From assembly GCF_033542235.1 (NCBI RefSeq), contig NZ_JAWRCU010000021.1:32662-96661 (forward strand): a stretch of DNA of 64,000 nucleotides. Reading direction: 5' to 3'. The notes beneath the pieces were generated by a model that did not search any database, was not told where the DNA came from, and saw only the letters and a list, made by a program, of their open reading frames with translations. Positions 45,322 through 54,493 of this stretch are shown here, piece by piece. Position 1 is the stretch's first letter, and every line of letters begins with the position of its first letter. Both the position numbers and the translations under genes were made by a program. This stretch comes from JAWRCU01 sp033542235. Its GTDB lineage: Bacteria > Pseudomonadota > Alphaproteobacteria > Rhizobiales > Rhizobiaceae.

Positions 45322-46016
45322 GCCTGCTCGAAGTCACCGGCCTCAACGCCCACTACGGCGACAGCCATATCCTGTTCGACGTTGCGTTGCGGGTCGACCG
45401 CAGCGAGGTCGTGGCGCTGCTCGGCCGCAACGGCGCGGGCAAGAGCACGACACTGAAGAGCCTGATGGGCGTGGTGAAGCCAAGCAGCGGATCGATCGTA
45501 TTCGACGGCAAGCGGATCGCCGGCAGCAAGAGCCACGTCATCGCCCGCCACGGCATGCAGCTCGTCCACGAGGACCGCCGCATCTTCGGGAGCCTCGACG
45601 TCGAGGAAAACCTTATTCTCGCCGGACTGACTGCTGAGGGCCGCTGGCCGCTGGAGCGCATCTACGAAATGTTCCCGCGGCTGAAGGAACGGCGCAGGAG
45701 CCGCGGCACCGATCTGTCCGGTGGCGAGCAGCAGATGCTGGCCATCGGGCGTGCGCTTGTGCGCGATCCGAAAATAATCCTGCTCGATGAGCCTTTCGAA
45801 GGGCTCGCGCCGGTCATCGTGCAGGATCTTGTCGAAACCTGCCGCGAACTGGCCGAGGCTGGCCAGACCATCGTGCTGGTGGAGCAGAACATCGCTGCCG
45901 CGCTGACGCTTGCCAAACGTGCCTACATCATCAACAACGGCCACGTCGTCCACGAAGGCCCAACCAGCGAAATCAGGACCAGGCCGGAACTCCTGGAGCG
46001 CTATCTTGGTATCTAG
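45318..46016 (+). CDS. livF: branched-chain-type ABC ATP-binding protein (LivF)
   Basis: 232 residues. Walker A GRNGAGKSTT (about 37-46), signature LSGGEQQMLAIGRAL (about 134-148), Walker B IILLDEPFEGLAP (about 155-167) and VLVEQN with the LivF-typical Glu-Gln in the switch. It is the second ATPase of the importer, paired with the LivG half of the preceding fusion. It overlaps that gene by four bases and is last in the operon; the antiporter start is about 45 bases away. Confidence 0.92.
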   Translation: MSLLEVTGLNAHYGDSHILFDVALRVDRSEVVALLGRNGAGKSTTLKSLMGVVKPSSGSIVFDGKRIAGSKSHVIARHGMQLVHEDRRIFGSLDVEENLILAGLTAEGRWPLERIYEMFPRLKERRRSRGTDLSGGEQQMLAIGRALVRDPKIILLDEPFEGLAPVIVQDLVETCRELAEAGQTIVLVEQNIAAALTLAKRAYIINNGHVVHEGPTSEIRTRPELLERYLGI

Positions 46017-46061
46017 CCCAGGACAAGGCTTCCTGCATGGGCGGCCTTGGGAGCGCGGACA

Positions 46062-47513
46062 TTGGACAGCGTTACCGTCTCACTATTCCTTCTCCTCGCC
46101 GTCGTCTTGAGTGGAGTCCTGGCGAGACTTTCTCCAGTCGCCCTGCCATTGCCACTGGTCCAGATTGGCTTGGGCGCCGCCATTGCAGGCGTTACAGGCT
46201 CCAGGATCGCGATCGAGCCGACCACCTTCTTCCTCTTGTTTTTGCCTCCGCTCCTGTTCCTCGATGGATGGCGCATACCCAAGGAGGGTCTTTTCCACGA
46301 CAAGGAGACGATCCTTGAGCTGGCGTTCGGGTTAGTCGTCTTCACGGTCCTGGGCCTAGGGCTTGCCATCCACTGGTTGATTCCGTCGATGCCGCTGGCT
46401 GTCGCCTTTGCCCTCGCCGCAATCCTGTCCCCGACGGATCCGGTGGCGGTGTCGGCAATCTCGGCGCGTGTTCCTATTCCGAAGCGGCTGATGCACATCC
46501 TCGAGGGGGAATCCCTACTCAACGATGCCTCCGGGCTCGTCTCCATGCAGTTTGCCGTCGCGGCCGCCCTCACCGGCACGTTTTCCCTGAGCGAGGCATT
46601 CGCGACCTTCCTGTGGCTTGCGCTAGGTGGTGTCGCGATAGGGATTGGCGTCACCTGGGCGGTCACAAACGTCAGGGACTATGTCTCGCGAAAGCTCGGA
46701 GAGGACACTGCCTCGCAGATCCTCATCAGCCTCCTGATCCCGTTCGGGGCCTACCTTGTTGCCGAGCATCTGCATTGCTCAGGTATTCTGGCTGCCGTCG
46801 CAGCCGGCATTGCAATGAGCTATGCAGAGCAAAAGGGGCAAGCTCTCGCGGTCACCCGGGTGCGCAGCACCGCCGTCTGGGATACTGTCCAGTTTACCCT
46901 GAACGGCATTATGTTCGTTTTGTTGGGAGAGCAGCTGCCGAACATCGTTTCGGGCGCAGCGGATATCGTGAGACAAACCGGGCACCACGAACCGGCATGG
47001 CTTGTGATCTATGTGATCGCGATCAATGTCGCCCTGGCCGCTCTTCGCCTTGGCTGGGTCTGGGTGTCGCTCAGATTTACGCTGTTTCGCGCGGCAATGA
47101 GGGGCCAGACGATAAGAAAGCCCAGCTGGCGTCTGGTCGTGGCGACCTCGGTTGCCGGCGTGAGGGGAGCAATTACGCTTGCAGGCATTCTGACACTTCC
47201 CTTGACGATGTATGACGGCACGCCGTTTCCGGCGCGCGACCTGGCCATCTTCCTGGCTGGCGGCGTCATCGTGGTTTCCCTCGTGGCCGCCAGCATAGGC
47301 CTGCCGTTTCTCCTGAAAAACCTCGAACTGCCGCCGGAGTCGTCCAGTCGGCAGCAGGAGGATGCAGCCCGGATCGCAGCGGCCGAAGCCGCGATCAAGG
47401 CCATCGAGTCGCTGCAGCACAAGATGGGAGAAGGGCGCAGCGATGCCGACCTCTATTCAGACATTGGCGGCCGGCTGATGGAGCTCTATCGTCGGCGCAT
47501 CAAGGACGCTTGA
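46062..47513 (+). CDS. Na+/H+ antiporter (CPA1/NhaP type), C-terminus cut by a frameshift
   Basis: 483 residues from TTG at 46062 (GGGAG nine bases upstream; TTG at 46047 also possible). About 12 TM segments. The CPA1 ion-binding region is FALAAILSPTDPVAVSAI (about 119-136) and HILEGESLLNDASGLV (about 147-162). Members exchange Na+ or K+ for H+ across the inner membrane. The protein stops at YRRRIKDA in the cytoplasmic tail. The missing tail (TGDEADQVRTIEEVERRL...) follows at once in the -1 frame, so a single-base change near 47505-47513 split the gene. Confidence 0.85.
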   Translation: MDSVTVSLFLLLAVVLSGVLARLSPVALPLPLVQIGLGAAIAGVTGSRIAIEPTTFFLLFLPPLLFLDGWRIPKEGLFHDKETILELAFGLVVFTVLGLGLAIHWLIPSMPLAVAFALAAILSPTDPVAVSAISARVPIPKRLMHILEGESLLNDASGLVSMQFAVAAALTGTFSLSEAFATFLWLALGGVAIGIGVTWAVTNVRDYVSRKLGEDTASQILISLLIPFGAYLVAEHLHCSGILAAVAAGIAMSYAEQKGQALAVTRVRSTAVWDTVQFTLNGIMFVLLGEQLPNIVSGAADIVRQTGHHEPAWLVIYVIAINVALAALRLGWVWVSLRFTLFRAAMRGQTIRKPSWRLVVATSVAGVRGAITLAGILTLPLTMYDGTPFPARDLAIFLAGGVIVVSLVAASIGLPFLLKNLELPPESSSRQQEDAARIAAAEAAIKAIESLQHKMGEGRSDADLYSDIGGRLMELYRRRIKDA

Positions 47514-47704
47514 AGACAGGTGACGAGGCCGATCAGGTGAGAACGATCGAAGAAGTCGAACGTCGCCTGCGATTGGCGGCCATACGCGCTGAGCGGGATG
47601 AACTGTATCGGCTCGGGCGCAGCCGCAAGATATCCGACGACATCCAGCGCAAGCTCGTGCGGGAAGTCGATCTTCTCGAGGCACGATACGGCTCTGCAGG
47701 ATGA
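47510..47704 (+). pseudogene. frameshifted C-terminal tail of the Na+/H+ antiporter
   Basis: 64 codons in the frame shifted from the antiporter, overlapping its stop (TTGA). The sequence EVERRLRLAAIRAERDELYRL (in part) with KLVREVDLLEARYG is the charged helical tail normally fused to this antiporter family. TTG at 47510 could reinitiate, but no clear ribosome site is seen. Either a genuine frameshift, a sequencing error or a recoding site is possible. Confidence 0.7.
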
Positions 47705-47734
47705 CATAACCCAGGAGAGGTGCAGACTAACTCC

Positions 47735-49384
47735 ATGGAGGGAAGCTGGCTCATAAGAGTATGGCATTCGTTCTCGACTGCTGGGCTTCTCCTGGCAACG
47801 CTGTTCTTTGCCGCCTCGCTGACGCCATCTCTCCTTCCCCGGACCTACCTGACGCAAGGGATCCTCTCAGGATGCTCTCTGACAGCCGGGTATGGCTTGG
47901 GCGTCTTCGGGCAGTGGCTCTGGACCTACATGGAGCTGCCGAAGCCCGGGGGCAGCGTCTTGCGTGTTGTCAAACTCGTGCTCGCAGCCATCTGCACCTT
48001 CGTGGCGGTCGCCTTTCTGTGGCAGGCGGCGCATTGGCAGAATTCGATCCGCATACTCATGGGGCTCGATCCAGTCGCGAGCGCTGAGCCGCTCGAGATC
48101 GGCCTGATCGCGCTCGCGACTTTCGCGGTGCTGATCGTGCTGGCGAGGGTATTCAGGCTGACGCTCGCCTTCATATCGAGGAGGGTCAACCGCTTCTTGC
48201 CGGGGAGAGTGGCCAATGTTGTCGGCCTCTTCGCAGCGGTCATGTTGTTCTGGTCGGTCATCACCGGCGTTCTGTTCCGGGTCGCTTTGCATCTCGCGGA
48301 CTCGTCATTCCAGGAATTCGATGCCCTGATCGAGCCCGAAAACCAGCAGCCGACCGACGCCTCCAGGACCGGCAGCCACGCCTCCCTGCTCAAATGGGAC
48401 GAATTGGGGCGAGCCGGACGGGAGTTCATCTCGTCGGGGCCGACGAGCGGGGACATAAGTGCTTTCGCTGGCAGGCAAGCGCTCGAACCCATTCGCGTCT
48501 ATGTCGGGCTGCGATCGGCTGAAAGCGTTGAAGAGCGCGCGAGGCTCGCGCTCGAAGAACTGAAGCGCGTCGCAGCGTTCGAGCGTTCCGTGCTCGTCGT
48601 AGTGACGCCAACCGGGACCGGTTGGGTCGATCCGGCGGCGATGGACAGTCTGGAATATCTGCGCAACGGCGACGTGGCCAGCGTCGCGCTCCAATACTCT
48701 TACCTCTCAAGCTGGCTTTCCCTGCTCCTAGAGCCGGGCTACGGCGCCGATGCCGCGCGTGCATTGTTCAAAGAGGTTTACGGCTACTGGAGCATCCTTC
48801 CGAGGGACCACCGCCCGAAACTCTATCTGCATGGCGTTAGCCTCGGCGCGATGAATTCCGAGCTGTCGACAGACCTGGTCGAGCTCCTCGGCGATCCCAT
48901 CAGCGGCGCGCTGTGGAGCGGTCCGCCTTACGCGAGCCGGCTCTGGCGGTGGACCACAGCCAACCGCAATCCGGGCTCGCCGGCCTGGTTGCCGCTGTTT
49001 CGGGACGGGTCATTCGTCCGCTTCATGAACCAATACGGTGTCGCCGCGAGCCCAGGCTCGCAGTGGGGACCGATGCGCATCCTCTATCTCCAGTATGCGA
49101 GCGACCCGGTAACCTTCTTCGGCTATCGCTATGCCTACCGCGAACCGGATTGGATGAGGCCTCCACGCGGTCCGGACGTATCGCCTGAGATGCGTTGGTA
49201 TCCGATCGTGACAATGCTTCAGCTCCTGGTCGACATATCGATGGCACTGGGCGCTCCGATCGGTCACGGCCATGTCTTTGCCCCGGAGCACTACATCGAT
49301 GGCTGGGTCGAGGTGACGGATATCCGAGACTGGTCTCCCCAAGAGCTTGCTCGACTGAAGAAATATCTCGCCGGCCGGCTGTGA
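47735..49384 (+). CDS. membrane-anchored alpha/beta hydrolase (Abhydrolase_9 type)
   Basis: 549 residues from ATG at 47735 (GTG at 47720 is in frame but too close to its GGAGAG). About five TM segments fill the first 200 residues, beginning with LLLATLFFAASLTPSLLPR. The catalytic hydrolase domain has IRVYVGLRSAESVEERARLAL (in part, about 250-270) and the nucleophile elbow HGVSLGAMNSE (about 365-375, Ser about 368). HGHVFAPEHYIDGW near 508 carries the likely catalytic His. The substrate is unknown; lipids or esters at the membrane are plausible. Confidence 0.85.
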   Translation: MEGSWLIRVWHSFSTAGLLLATLFFAASLTPSLLPRTYLTQGILSGCSLTAGYGLGVFGQWLWTYMELPKPGGSVLRVVKLVLAAICTFVAVAFLWQAAHWQNSIRILMGLDPVASAEPLEIGLIALATFAVLIVLARVFRLTLAFISRRVNRFLPGRVANVVGLFAAVMLFWSVITGVLFRVALHLADSSFQEFDALIEPENQQPTDASRTGSHASLLKWDELGRAGREFISSGPTSGDISAFAGRQALEPIRVYVGLRSAESVEERARLALEELKRVAAFERSVLVVVTPTGTGWVDPAAMDSLEYLRNGDVASVALQYSYLSSWLSLLLEPGYGADAARALFKEVYGYWSILPRDHRPKLYLHGVSLGAMNSELSTDLVELLGDPISGALWSGPPYASRLWRWTTANRNPGSPAWLPLFRDGSFVRFMNQYGVAASPGSQWGPMRILYLQYASDPVTFFGYRYAYREPDWMRPPRGPDVSPEMRWYPIVTMLQLLVDISMALGAPIGHGHVFAPEHYIDGWVEVTDIRDWSPQELARLKKYLAGRL

Positions 49385-49396
49385 GGGGTGGCACGG

Positions 49397-49571
49397 GGCG
49401 CGGCGCTGGTGCCCCCCTCCCCCTTGTGGGGAGGGATTCAGGGTGGGGGTGCGACGCGCGCCAGTTCAAGCCGAGGTGCCGCCTGCTTCAGCTAATCTTG
49501 CAAGGTAATCGCGAGGCACCCCCACCCTGAATCCCTCCCCACAAGGGGGAGGGGGTCACCGGCGCCGCGCC
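49397..49571. repeat. palindromic intergenic repeat C
   Basis: About 175 bp with inverted ends of more than 50 bp: the left arm GGCGCGGCGCTGGTGCCCCC continues through CTTGTGGGGAGGGATTCAGG, and the right arm is its complement with few changes. The 60-base core is unique. Non-coding, between the hydrolase and patatin genes. Confidence 0.85.
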
Positions 49572-49695
49572 TTCCAGATGCAATTGCCCTGCCCTCATTG
49601 CCGCGAGGAGGATGACGACCACGCAATTGCGCGCTACTCTTTGTGCACTGCACAAGCTCAGAAGCAGCAAGGCCATGCCGGCAACTCGGAAGCCA

Positions 49696-50715
49696 ATGCA
49701 GAAGCGCCCGCTGCGCGTCGACCTTGCTCTTCAAGGCGGCGGCGCCCATGGCGCCTTTACCTGGGGCGTGCTCGATCGGCTCTTGCAGGAATCATGGCTC
49801 ACGATCGAGGGCATCTCCGGCACTTCGGCCGGGGCGATGAATGGGGCCGTCATGGCACATGGCTTCGCCGCCAGCGGCGCCGCAGGTGCTCGTGAGGCCC
49901 TGGAGGCATTCTGGCGCAAGGTTTCGGAGGCTGCGCGCTTCAGCCCTTTCCAACGCAGCCCCCTGGATGTCCTGCTCGGCCGCTGGACGCTCGACAACTC
50001 GCCCCTTTTCGTGGGGATGGACATGATGGCGCGTGTATTCTCGCCTTACGATGTCAATCCTGCCGGCGCCAACCCGCTGCGCGCCATACTGGCTCAGATT
50101 GTCGATTTCGGGCGGCTTCCGGACGGTCCGATCAAGCTGTTCGTGACGGTCACGAATGTCCGCACCGGCCGCGGCCGCGTGTTCCGTAACGGCGAATTGA
50201 GCCCTGACGTGCTGCTTGCTTCCGCATGCCTGCCGACGCTGTTCCAGGCAGTCGAGATCGACGGTGAAGCCTATTGGGACGGCGGCTACGCCGGCAACCC
50301 GACGATCACGCCGCTCATCCGGGAATGCAAGTCCCAGGACACCATCCTCGTGCAGATCAACCCGGTCGAGAGGCCGGGCACGCCTCGGTCCGCGCGCGAG
50401 ATCCTCAACCGTATCAACGAGGTCTCCTTCAATGCCGTCCTTTTGAAGGAGCTCAGGATGATCGCCTTGCTTCGAAAGCTGGCGCAGGTGGACGATGACG
50501 AAGGTGCACGCTGGGCAGCGATGCGCATCCACCGGATCGCCAGCGACGCCATGACCGACCTCGGTTACTCCTCGAAGCTCAACGCGGAATGGAAGTTCCT
50601 CACCATGCTGCGCGACGAGGGGCGCTCCTCTGCCGCCGCATTCCTTGACACGCATGGCGACGATCTCGGCCGCCGCTCGTCGCTCGATCTCAACAGCTTG
50701 CTGGAAGGAGTCTGA
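49696..50715 (+). CDS. patatin-like phospholipase
   Basis: 339 residues from ATG at 49696 (GGAAG four bases upstream; ATG at 49675 and 49612 are in frame and possible). The oxyanion loop is LALQGGGAHGAFTWGVLD (about 9-26), the nucleophile elbow GISGTSAGAMNG (Ser about 42) and the catalytic Asp in YWDGGYAGNP (about 195). Patatins hydrolyse acyl esters. In rhizobia this subtype sits beside 3-hydroxybutyrate genes, and here it is followed after three bases by a GntP-type permease. Confidence 0.88.
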   Translation: MQKRPLRVDLALQGGGAHGAFTWGVLDRLLQESWLTIEGISGTSAGAMNGAVMAHGFAASGAAGAREALEAFWRKVSEAARFSPFQRSPLDVLLGRWTLDNSPLFVGMDMMARVFSPYDVNPAGANPLRAILAQIVDFGRLPDGPIKLFVTVTNVRTGRGRVFRNGELSPDVLLASACLPTLFQAVEIDGEAYWDGGYAGNPTITPLIRECKSQDTILVQINPVERPGTPRSAREILNRINEVSFNAVLLKELRMIALLRKLAQVDDDEGARWAAMRIHRIASDAMTDLGYSSKLNAEWKFLTMLRDEGRSSAAAFLDTHGDDLGRRSSLDLNSLLEGV

Positions 50716-50718
50716 CAT

Positions 50719-52173
50719 TTGGGGCTCCTTGGCATTCTGATCGGGCTCGGGCTGCTGGTCTGGCTCGCCTTCCGCGGCTGGAGCGTGCTTCTCTTGGCGC
50801 CGCTCGGCGCCATCATTGCCGCTCTCTTTGCCGGCGAGCCGGTGCTGGCGCATTGGACGCAGACCTTCATGAACAGCGCCGCTGATTTCCTCGCCCGCTT
50901 CTTTCCGCTGTTCCTGCTCGGCGCACTTTTCGGCAAGCTGATGGAGGACAGCGGTTCGGTGACTGCCATTGCCGATTTCATGATGCGGCGGCTCGGAAAA
51001 GCCCACGCCATCCTCGCCGTCGTCATCGCCGGCGCGCTGGTCACCTATGGCGGCGTCAGCCTCTTCGTCGCCTTCTTCGTGCTTGCGCCGATGGCGCAGG
51101 AGCTGTTCCGGTCGGCCGGCATTCCGCGCCGTCTGATGCCTGCCACGATCGTGCTCGGAACCTCCACCTTCACCATGTCGGCATTGCCGGGAACGCCATC
51201 GATCCAGAATGCCATCCCGATGCCGTTCTTCGGCACGACGCCATTTGCAGCGCCGGGCCTCGGCCTCGTCGCTTCGGCGATCATGCTTTGCTTCGGCCTA
51301 TGGTGGCTTAGTCGCGCCGCGGCGGCTGCCCGCAGATCCGGCGAAGGCTTCGGAGAAGGCACGCCCGCGACAGCCGAACGTCTCGGCTCCGACGACCGGC
51401 TGCGCGAACGCGCCACCGCCGGCAGGGAGTTCGACCCGGCCGAAATTGCGCATGGCCGGCAAGCCGAAGCTCAGCCGCCTGTCATCCTTGCGGTGCTGCC
51501 GCTCGCCGTCGTCGTCCTCGTCAATCTCGGCATGACGATGCTCATCCTGCCGGCGCTCGATCTCGGCTTTCTTTCGCAAGACCGATGGGGCGGGCTGTCA
51601 CTGTCCGACGTCGGAGGCGTATGGGCTGTGGTGACGGCGCTGGCTGCCGCGATAGCGACCGTGCTCGCCTTGAATTTCCGGCGACTGCCCACCTTGCGCG
51701 AGACAATCGACGCCGGCGCCAACGCCTCCGTGCTTCCCGCGCTCGCCGTGGCGAGCCTGGTAGGATTTGGAGCGGTCGTTGCGGCGATGCCCGCCTTCGA
51801 GATGGTACGCAACTGGGTACTCGGTATCGGTGGAGGACCGCTCGTTTCGATCGCGGTGGCCACCAACATCCTGGCGGCGCTCACGGGCTCCGCCTCCGGC
51901 GGTCTCACCATCGCCCTCGACGCGCTTGGCAGTACATACCTGATGCGTGCCCAGGAGACAGGCCTCGACCCTGCGCTGTTGCACCGTGTCGCCGTCATCG
52001 CGGCCGGCACGCTGGACACGCTGCCCCACAACGGCGCTGTCGTTACCTTGCTCGCCGTTTGTGGCTCGACGCATAGGGAAAGCTATGGCGATATCGTCGT
52101 AGCCGGCATCATCGGCCCGATCGTTGCATTGATCGTAGTGATCTTGTTGGGGACGATGCTCGGCTCGTTTTGA
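50719..52173 (+). CDS. GntP-family permease (organic acid/hydroxybutyrate type)
   Basis: 484 residues from TTG at 50719, with GGAAGGAG eight bases upstream, inside the patatin 3' end. About 12 TM segments. LFGKLMEDSGSVTAIADFMMRRLG (in part, about 75-97), VTYGGVSLFVAFFVLAPMA (in part, about 109-126) and STFTMSALPGTPSIQNAIP (about 150-168) are GntP features. A charged loop of about 50 residues (about 200-250) splits the halves. Substrates of the family are gluconate-like acids and 3-hydroxybutyrate. The neighbouring patatin suggests a hydroxyacid or lipid-derived acid. Confidence 0.85.
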   Translation: MGLLGILIGLGLLVWLAFRGWSVLLLAPLGAIIAALFAGEPVLAHWTQTFMNSAADFLARFFPLFLLGALFGKLMEDSGSVTAIADFMMRRLGKAHAILAVVIAGALVTYGGVSLFVAFFVLAPMAQELFRSAGIPRRLMPATIVLGTSTFTMSALPGTPSIQNAIPMPFFGTTPFAAPGLGLVASAIMLCFGLWWLSRAAAAARRSGEGFGEGTPATAERLGSDDRLRERATAGREFDPAEIAHGRQAEAQPPVILAVLPLAVVVLVNLGMTMLILPALDLGFLSQDRWGGLSLSDVGGVWAVVTALAAAIATVLALNFRRLPTLRETIDAGANASVLPALAVASLVGFGAVVAAMPAFEMVRNWVLGIGGGPLVSIAVATNILAALTGSASGGLTIALDALGSTYLMRAQETGLDPALLHRVAVIAAGTLDTLPHNGAVVTLLAVCGSTHRESYGDIVVAGIIGPIVALIVVILLGTMLGSF

Positions 52174-52272
52174 TGTGCAGGCGGAGCGGAAGGCGCAGTG
52201 AACAGCCGGAGTCGCTTACCCCACCGCAAATCGCTGACGGCAGTTGGGTCTATCGGACAGCTCGGCGGGACA

Positions 52273-52432
52273 GCGCCCCCCTCTGTCCTGCCGGACATCT
52301 CCCCCGCAAGGGGGGAGATTGGACGGCCGCTTTGATTTCGCCACCATGCGACGTCGGCGATTGGCGAAATCCCCGATGACAGCCAATCTCCCCCCTTGCG
52401 GGGGAGATGTCCGGCAGGACAGAGGGGGGCGC
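52273..52432. repeat. palindromic intergenic repeat D
   Basis: 160 bp with almost perfect 50-bp inverted ends (GCGCCCCCCTCTGTCCTGCC and onward, including ACATCTCCCCCGCAAGG) around a 60-base core. It fills most of the interval between the convergent GntP and dehydratase genes and could form a very long stem in either transcript. Confidence 0.88.
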
Positions 52433-52529
52433 GAAGCGCGCTGGCTCATCCGTAGTTTGCGCCGAGACGGGTAAGGTCTGCAGGGCGCGATGTTGCCCGA
52501 GAGAGCGCTCTGGTAAAAGCAGAAGGGTT

Positions 52530-54260
52530 CTACCTCCCCGACTTCGTGCGACTCGGACCTTGCCACGTGAGGAAATCAAAATCGCAGCCCTGCGTCGCCG
52601 GCAGAACGCTTTCGCGGTAGAGCCTGGCGTACCCACGCTCGGCCGCGGCCTGGCCGGCCGGCGCGGCAGGCTGCCGTCGAGCAAGCTCGTCTGGGGGCAC
52701 CAGCAGGTCGATGCGCTTTTGCGATGCCGACAGCCGGATCCGATCGCCGTCGCGCACGAGGGCCAGCGGACCGCCGAGATCGGCCTCCGGCGTGACGTGC
52801 AGCACGACCGTGCCGAAGGCGGTCCCGCTCATGCGAGCATCCGAGATGCGCACCATGTCCTTCACTCCCTGGCGGGCCAGCTTCTTCGGGATCGGCAAAT
52901 AACCTGCCTCCGGCATTCCCGAGGGGCTGCGCGGCCCGGCGTTCTGCAGGACGAGGATATCGTCGGGGGTGACGTCGAGCTCCGGGTCGTCGATGCGGTT
53001 GGCGAGGTCTTCCAGCGAGGAAAACACCACGGCGCGGCCTTCATGCTCCAGCAGCGCCGGTGTGGCAGCCGCACGCTTCAGGATGGCGCCGGAGGGGGCC
53101 AGTGTTCCCGAGAGAGCGATGAGCCCGCCGACCGGGCTTATCGGCATCTCGGCAGGACGGATGACGCTCGTGTCGATCGGGTCTTCCGGTGGGCGGGCCA
53201 GGCGCTCGGCGAGCGGTGCTCCCGTAACGTCGATGCATTCGCCGTTCAACTTTCCGGGGATGGCGCGCAGCACCCCATCGAGTCCGCCGGCAGCGTGAAA
53301 ATCCTCCATGTAGCCTGATCCGACCGGCTTCAGGTCCACCAGAACCGGCGTTTCGTCGCTCAACCTGTTGAAGCGGTCGAGATCGATCTCGATACCAAGC
53401 CGCCCGGCGATCGCAGTGAGATGAATGACCGCATTGGTCGACCCCGAGACGGCAAGCAGCACGCGCAAGGCATTCTCGACCGATTGGCGCGTGATCAGCT
53501 TGTCCGGGAGCGGCCCGCCCGAAATTGCCATGCGCGCGGCCAGCGCACCGGTTTCTTCGGAGGCGCGCAGGCGATCGGCATGCACCGCCGGTATCGCGGC
53601 CGTGCCGGGGAGCATCATGCCGAGCGTCTCGGCAAGCAGCGCCATCGTGCTCGCCGTCCCCATCACAGCGCAGGTGCCGGCGGTCACGGCCAGCCGGCCT
53701 TCGACCTGATTGATCTCGGCTTCATCAATCGTCCCGGCGCGATAGTTCGCCCAGAAGCGGCGGCAGTCGGTGCAGGCGCCGACGCGCTCGCCGCGATGGC
53801 GGCCGGTCAGTATCGGGCCGGCGACGACCAGTGCCGCCGGCTTTCCCGCAGACGCCGCCCCCATCAGCAGCGCCGGCACGGTCTTGTCGCAGCCGCCCAT
53901 CAGCACCACCGAGTCCATCGGCTGGGCGCGGATCATCTCCTCGACCGTCATCGCCATCAGGTTGCGGTAGACCAGCGAAGTCGGGCTGAGAAACACCTCG
54001 CCCAGCGAGATGACGGGGAAAACGATCGGCAAGGCCCCTTCGGCGAGCACGCCGCGCTTCACCGCCTCCAGCATCTCTGGAAAATGCCGATGGCAATTGT
54101 TGAAGCCGCTCTCGGTGTAGCAGATGCCGACGATCGGCTTGTCCAGCGCCTTGTCGGTGTACCCCATCGACTTGGCGAAGGACCGGCGCAGATAGCGCGC
54201 GAATTCCTTGTCGCCGTAATTGGTGACCCCGTTGTCGAGGCCAAAGGGCCGGTTAGGCAT
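52530..54260 (-). CDS. IlvD/Edd-family dehydratase (sugar-acid type)
   Basis: 576 residues from ATG at 54260, with GGAGGAG four bases upstream. Iron-sulfur ligands are expected in CYTESGFNNCHRHF (about 47-60), VVLMGGCDKTVPALLMGAA (about 119-137) and TAGTCAVMGTASTMALLAE (about 188-206). GSGYMEDFHAAGG (about 320) and SDARMSGTAFGTVVLHVTPEA (in part, about 470-488) complete the family signature. The length and NNCHRH motif resemble L-arabonate/sugar-acid dehydratases more than dihydroxyacid dehydratase. A 38-codon ORF overlaps its start. Confidence 0.87.
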   Translation of the reverse strand: MPNRPFGLDNGVTNYGDKEFARYLRRSFAKSMGYTDKALDKPIVGICYTESGFNNCHRHFPEMLEAVKRGVLAEGALPIVFPVISLGEVFLSPTSLVYRNLMAMTVEEMIRAQPMDSVVLMGGCDKTVPALLMGAASAGKPAALVVAGPILTGRHRGERVGACTDCRRFWANYRAGTIDEAEINQVEGRLAVTAGTCAVMGTASTMALLAETLGMMLPGTAAIPAVHADRLRASEETGALAARMAISGGPLPDKLITRQSVENALRVLLAVSGSTNAVIHLTAIAGRLGIEIDLDRFNRLSDETPVLVDLKPVGSGYMEDFHAAGGLDGVLRAIPGKLNGECIDVTGAPLAERLARPPEDPIDTSVIRPAEMPISPVGGLIALSGTLAPSGAILKRAAATPALLEHEGRAVVFSSLEDLANRIDDPELDVTPDDILVLQNAGPRSPSGMPEAGYLPIPKKLARQGVKDMVRISDARMSGTAFGTVVLHVTPEADLGGPLALVRDGDRIRLSASQKRIDLLVPPDELARRQPAAPAGQAAAERGYARLYRESVLPATQGCDFDFLTWQGPSRTKSGR

Positions 54261-54369
54261 GCGCTCCTCCGCGGACCAGCTTGTGACGGAGATATTTGGG
54301 CGTGAGATAGTCGAGAATCCCCAGGCTGCCGCCGTCGGGGGCCTGGGTGCATTCACCGCCGATCAGCAT
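54253..54369 (-). CDS. short ORF coupled to the dehydratase start, possible aldehyde dehydrogenase relic
   Basis: 38 codons from ATG at 54369, with GAGG seven bases upstream, ending in TAA that overlaps the dehydratase ATG region. It begins MLIGGECTQAPDGGS, similar to the first residues of aldehyde dehydrogenases, and then loses similarity. It may be a translated leader that couples to the dehydratase or the end product of a deletion. Confidence 0.35.
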   Translation of the reverse strand: MLIGGECTQAPDGGSLGILDYLTPKYLRHKLVRGGAHA

Positions 54370-54493
54370 CCGAATGCCTCGTACATGATCGTCCTCGATC
54401 TCTCGCGGGCTTGCGGTTGCCGGTCGCTGTACTAACAATGTTGTAACCAACGCCGCAAGCCGCTATATTGCGAGGAGGAGTAAAGAGGCCGTC

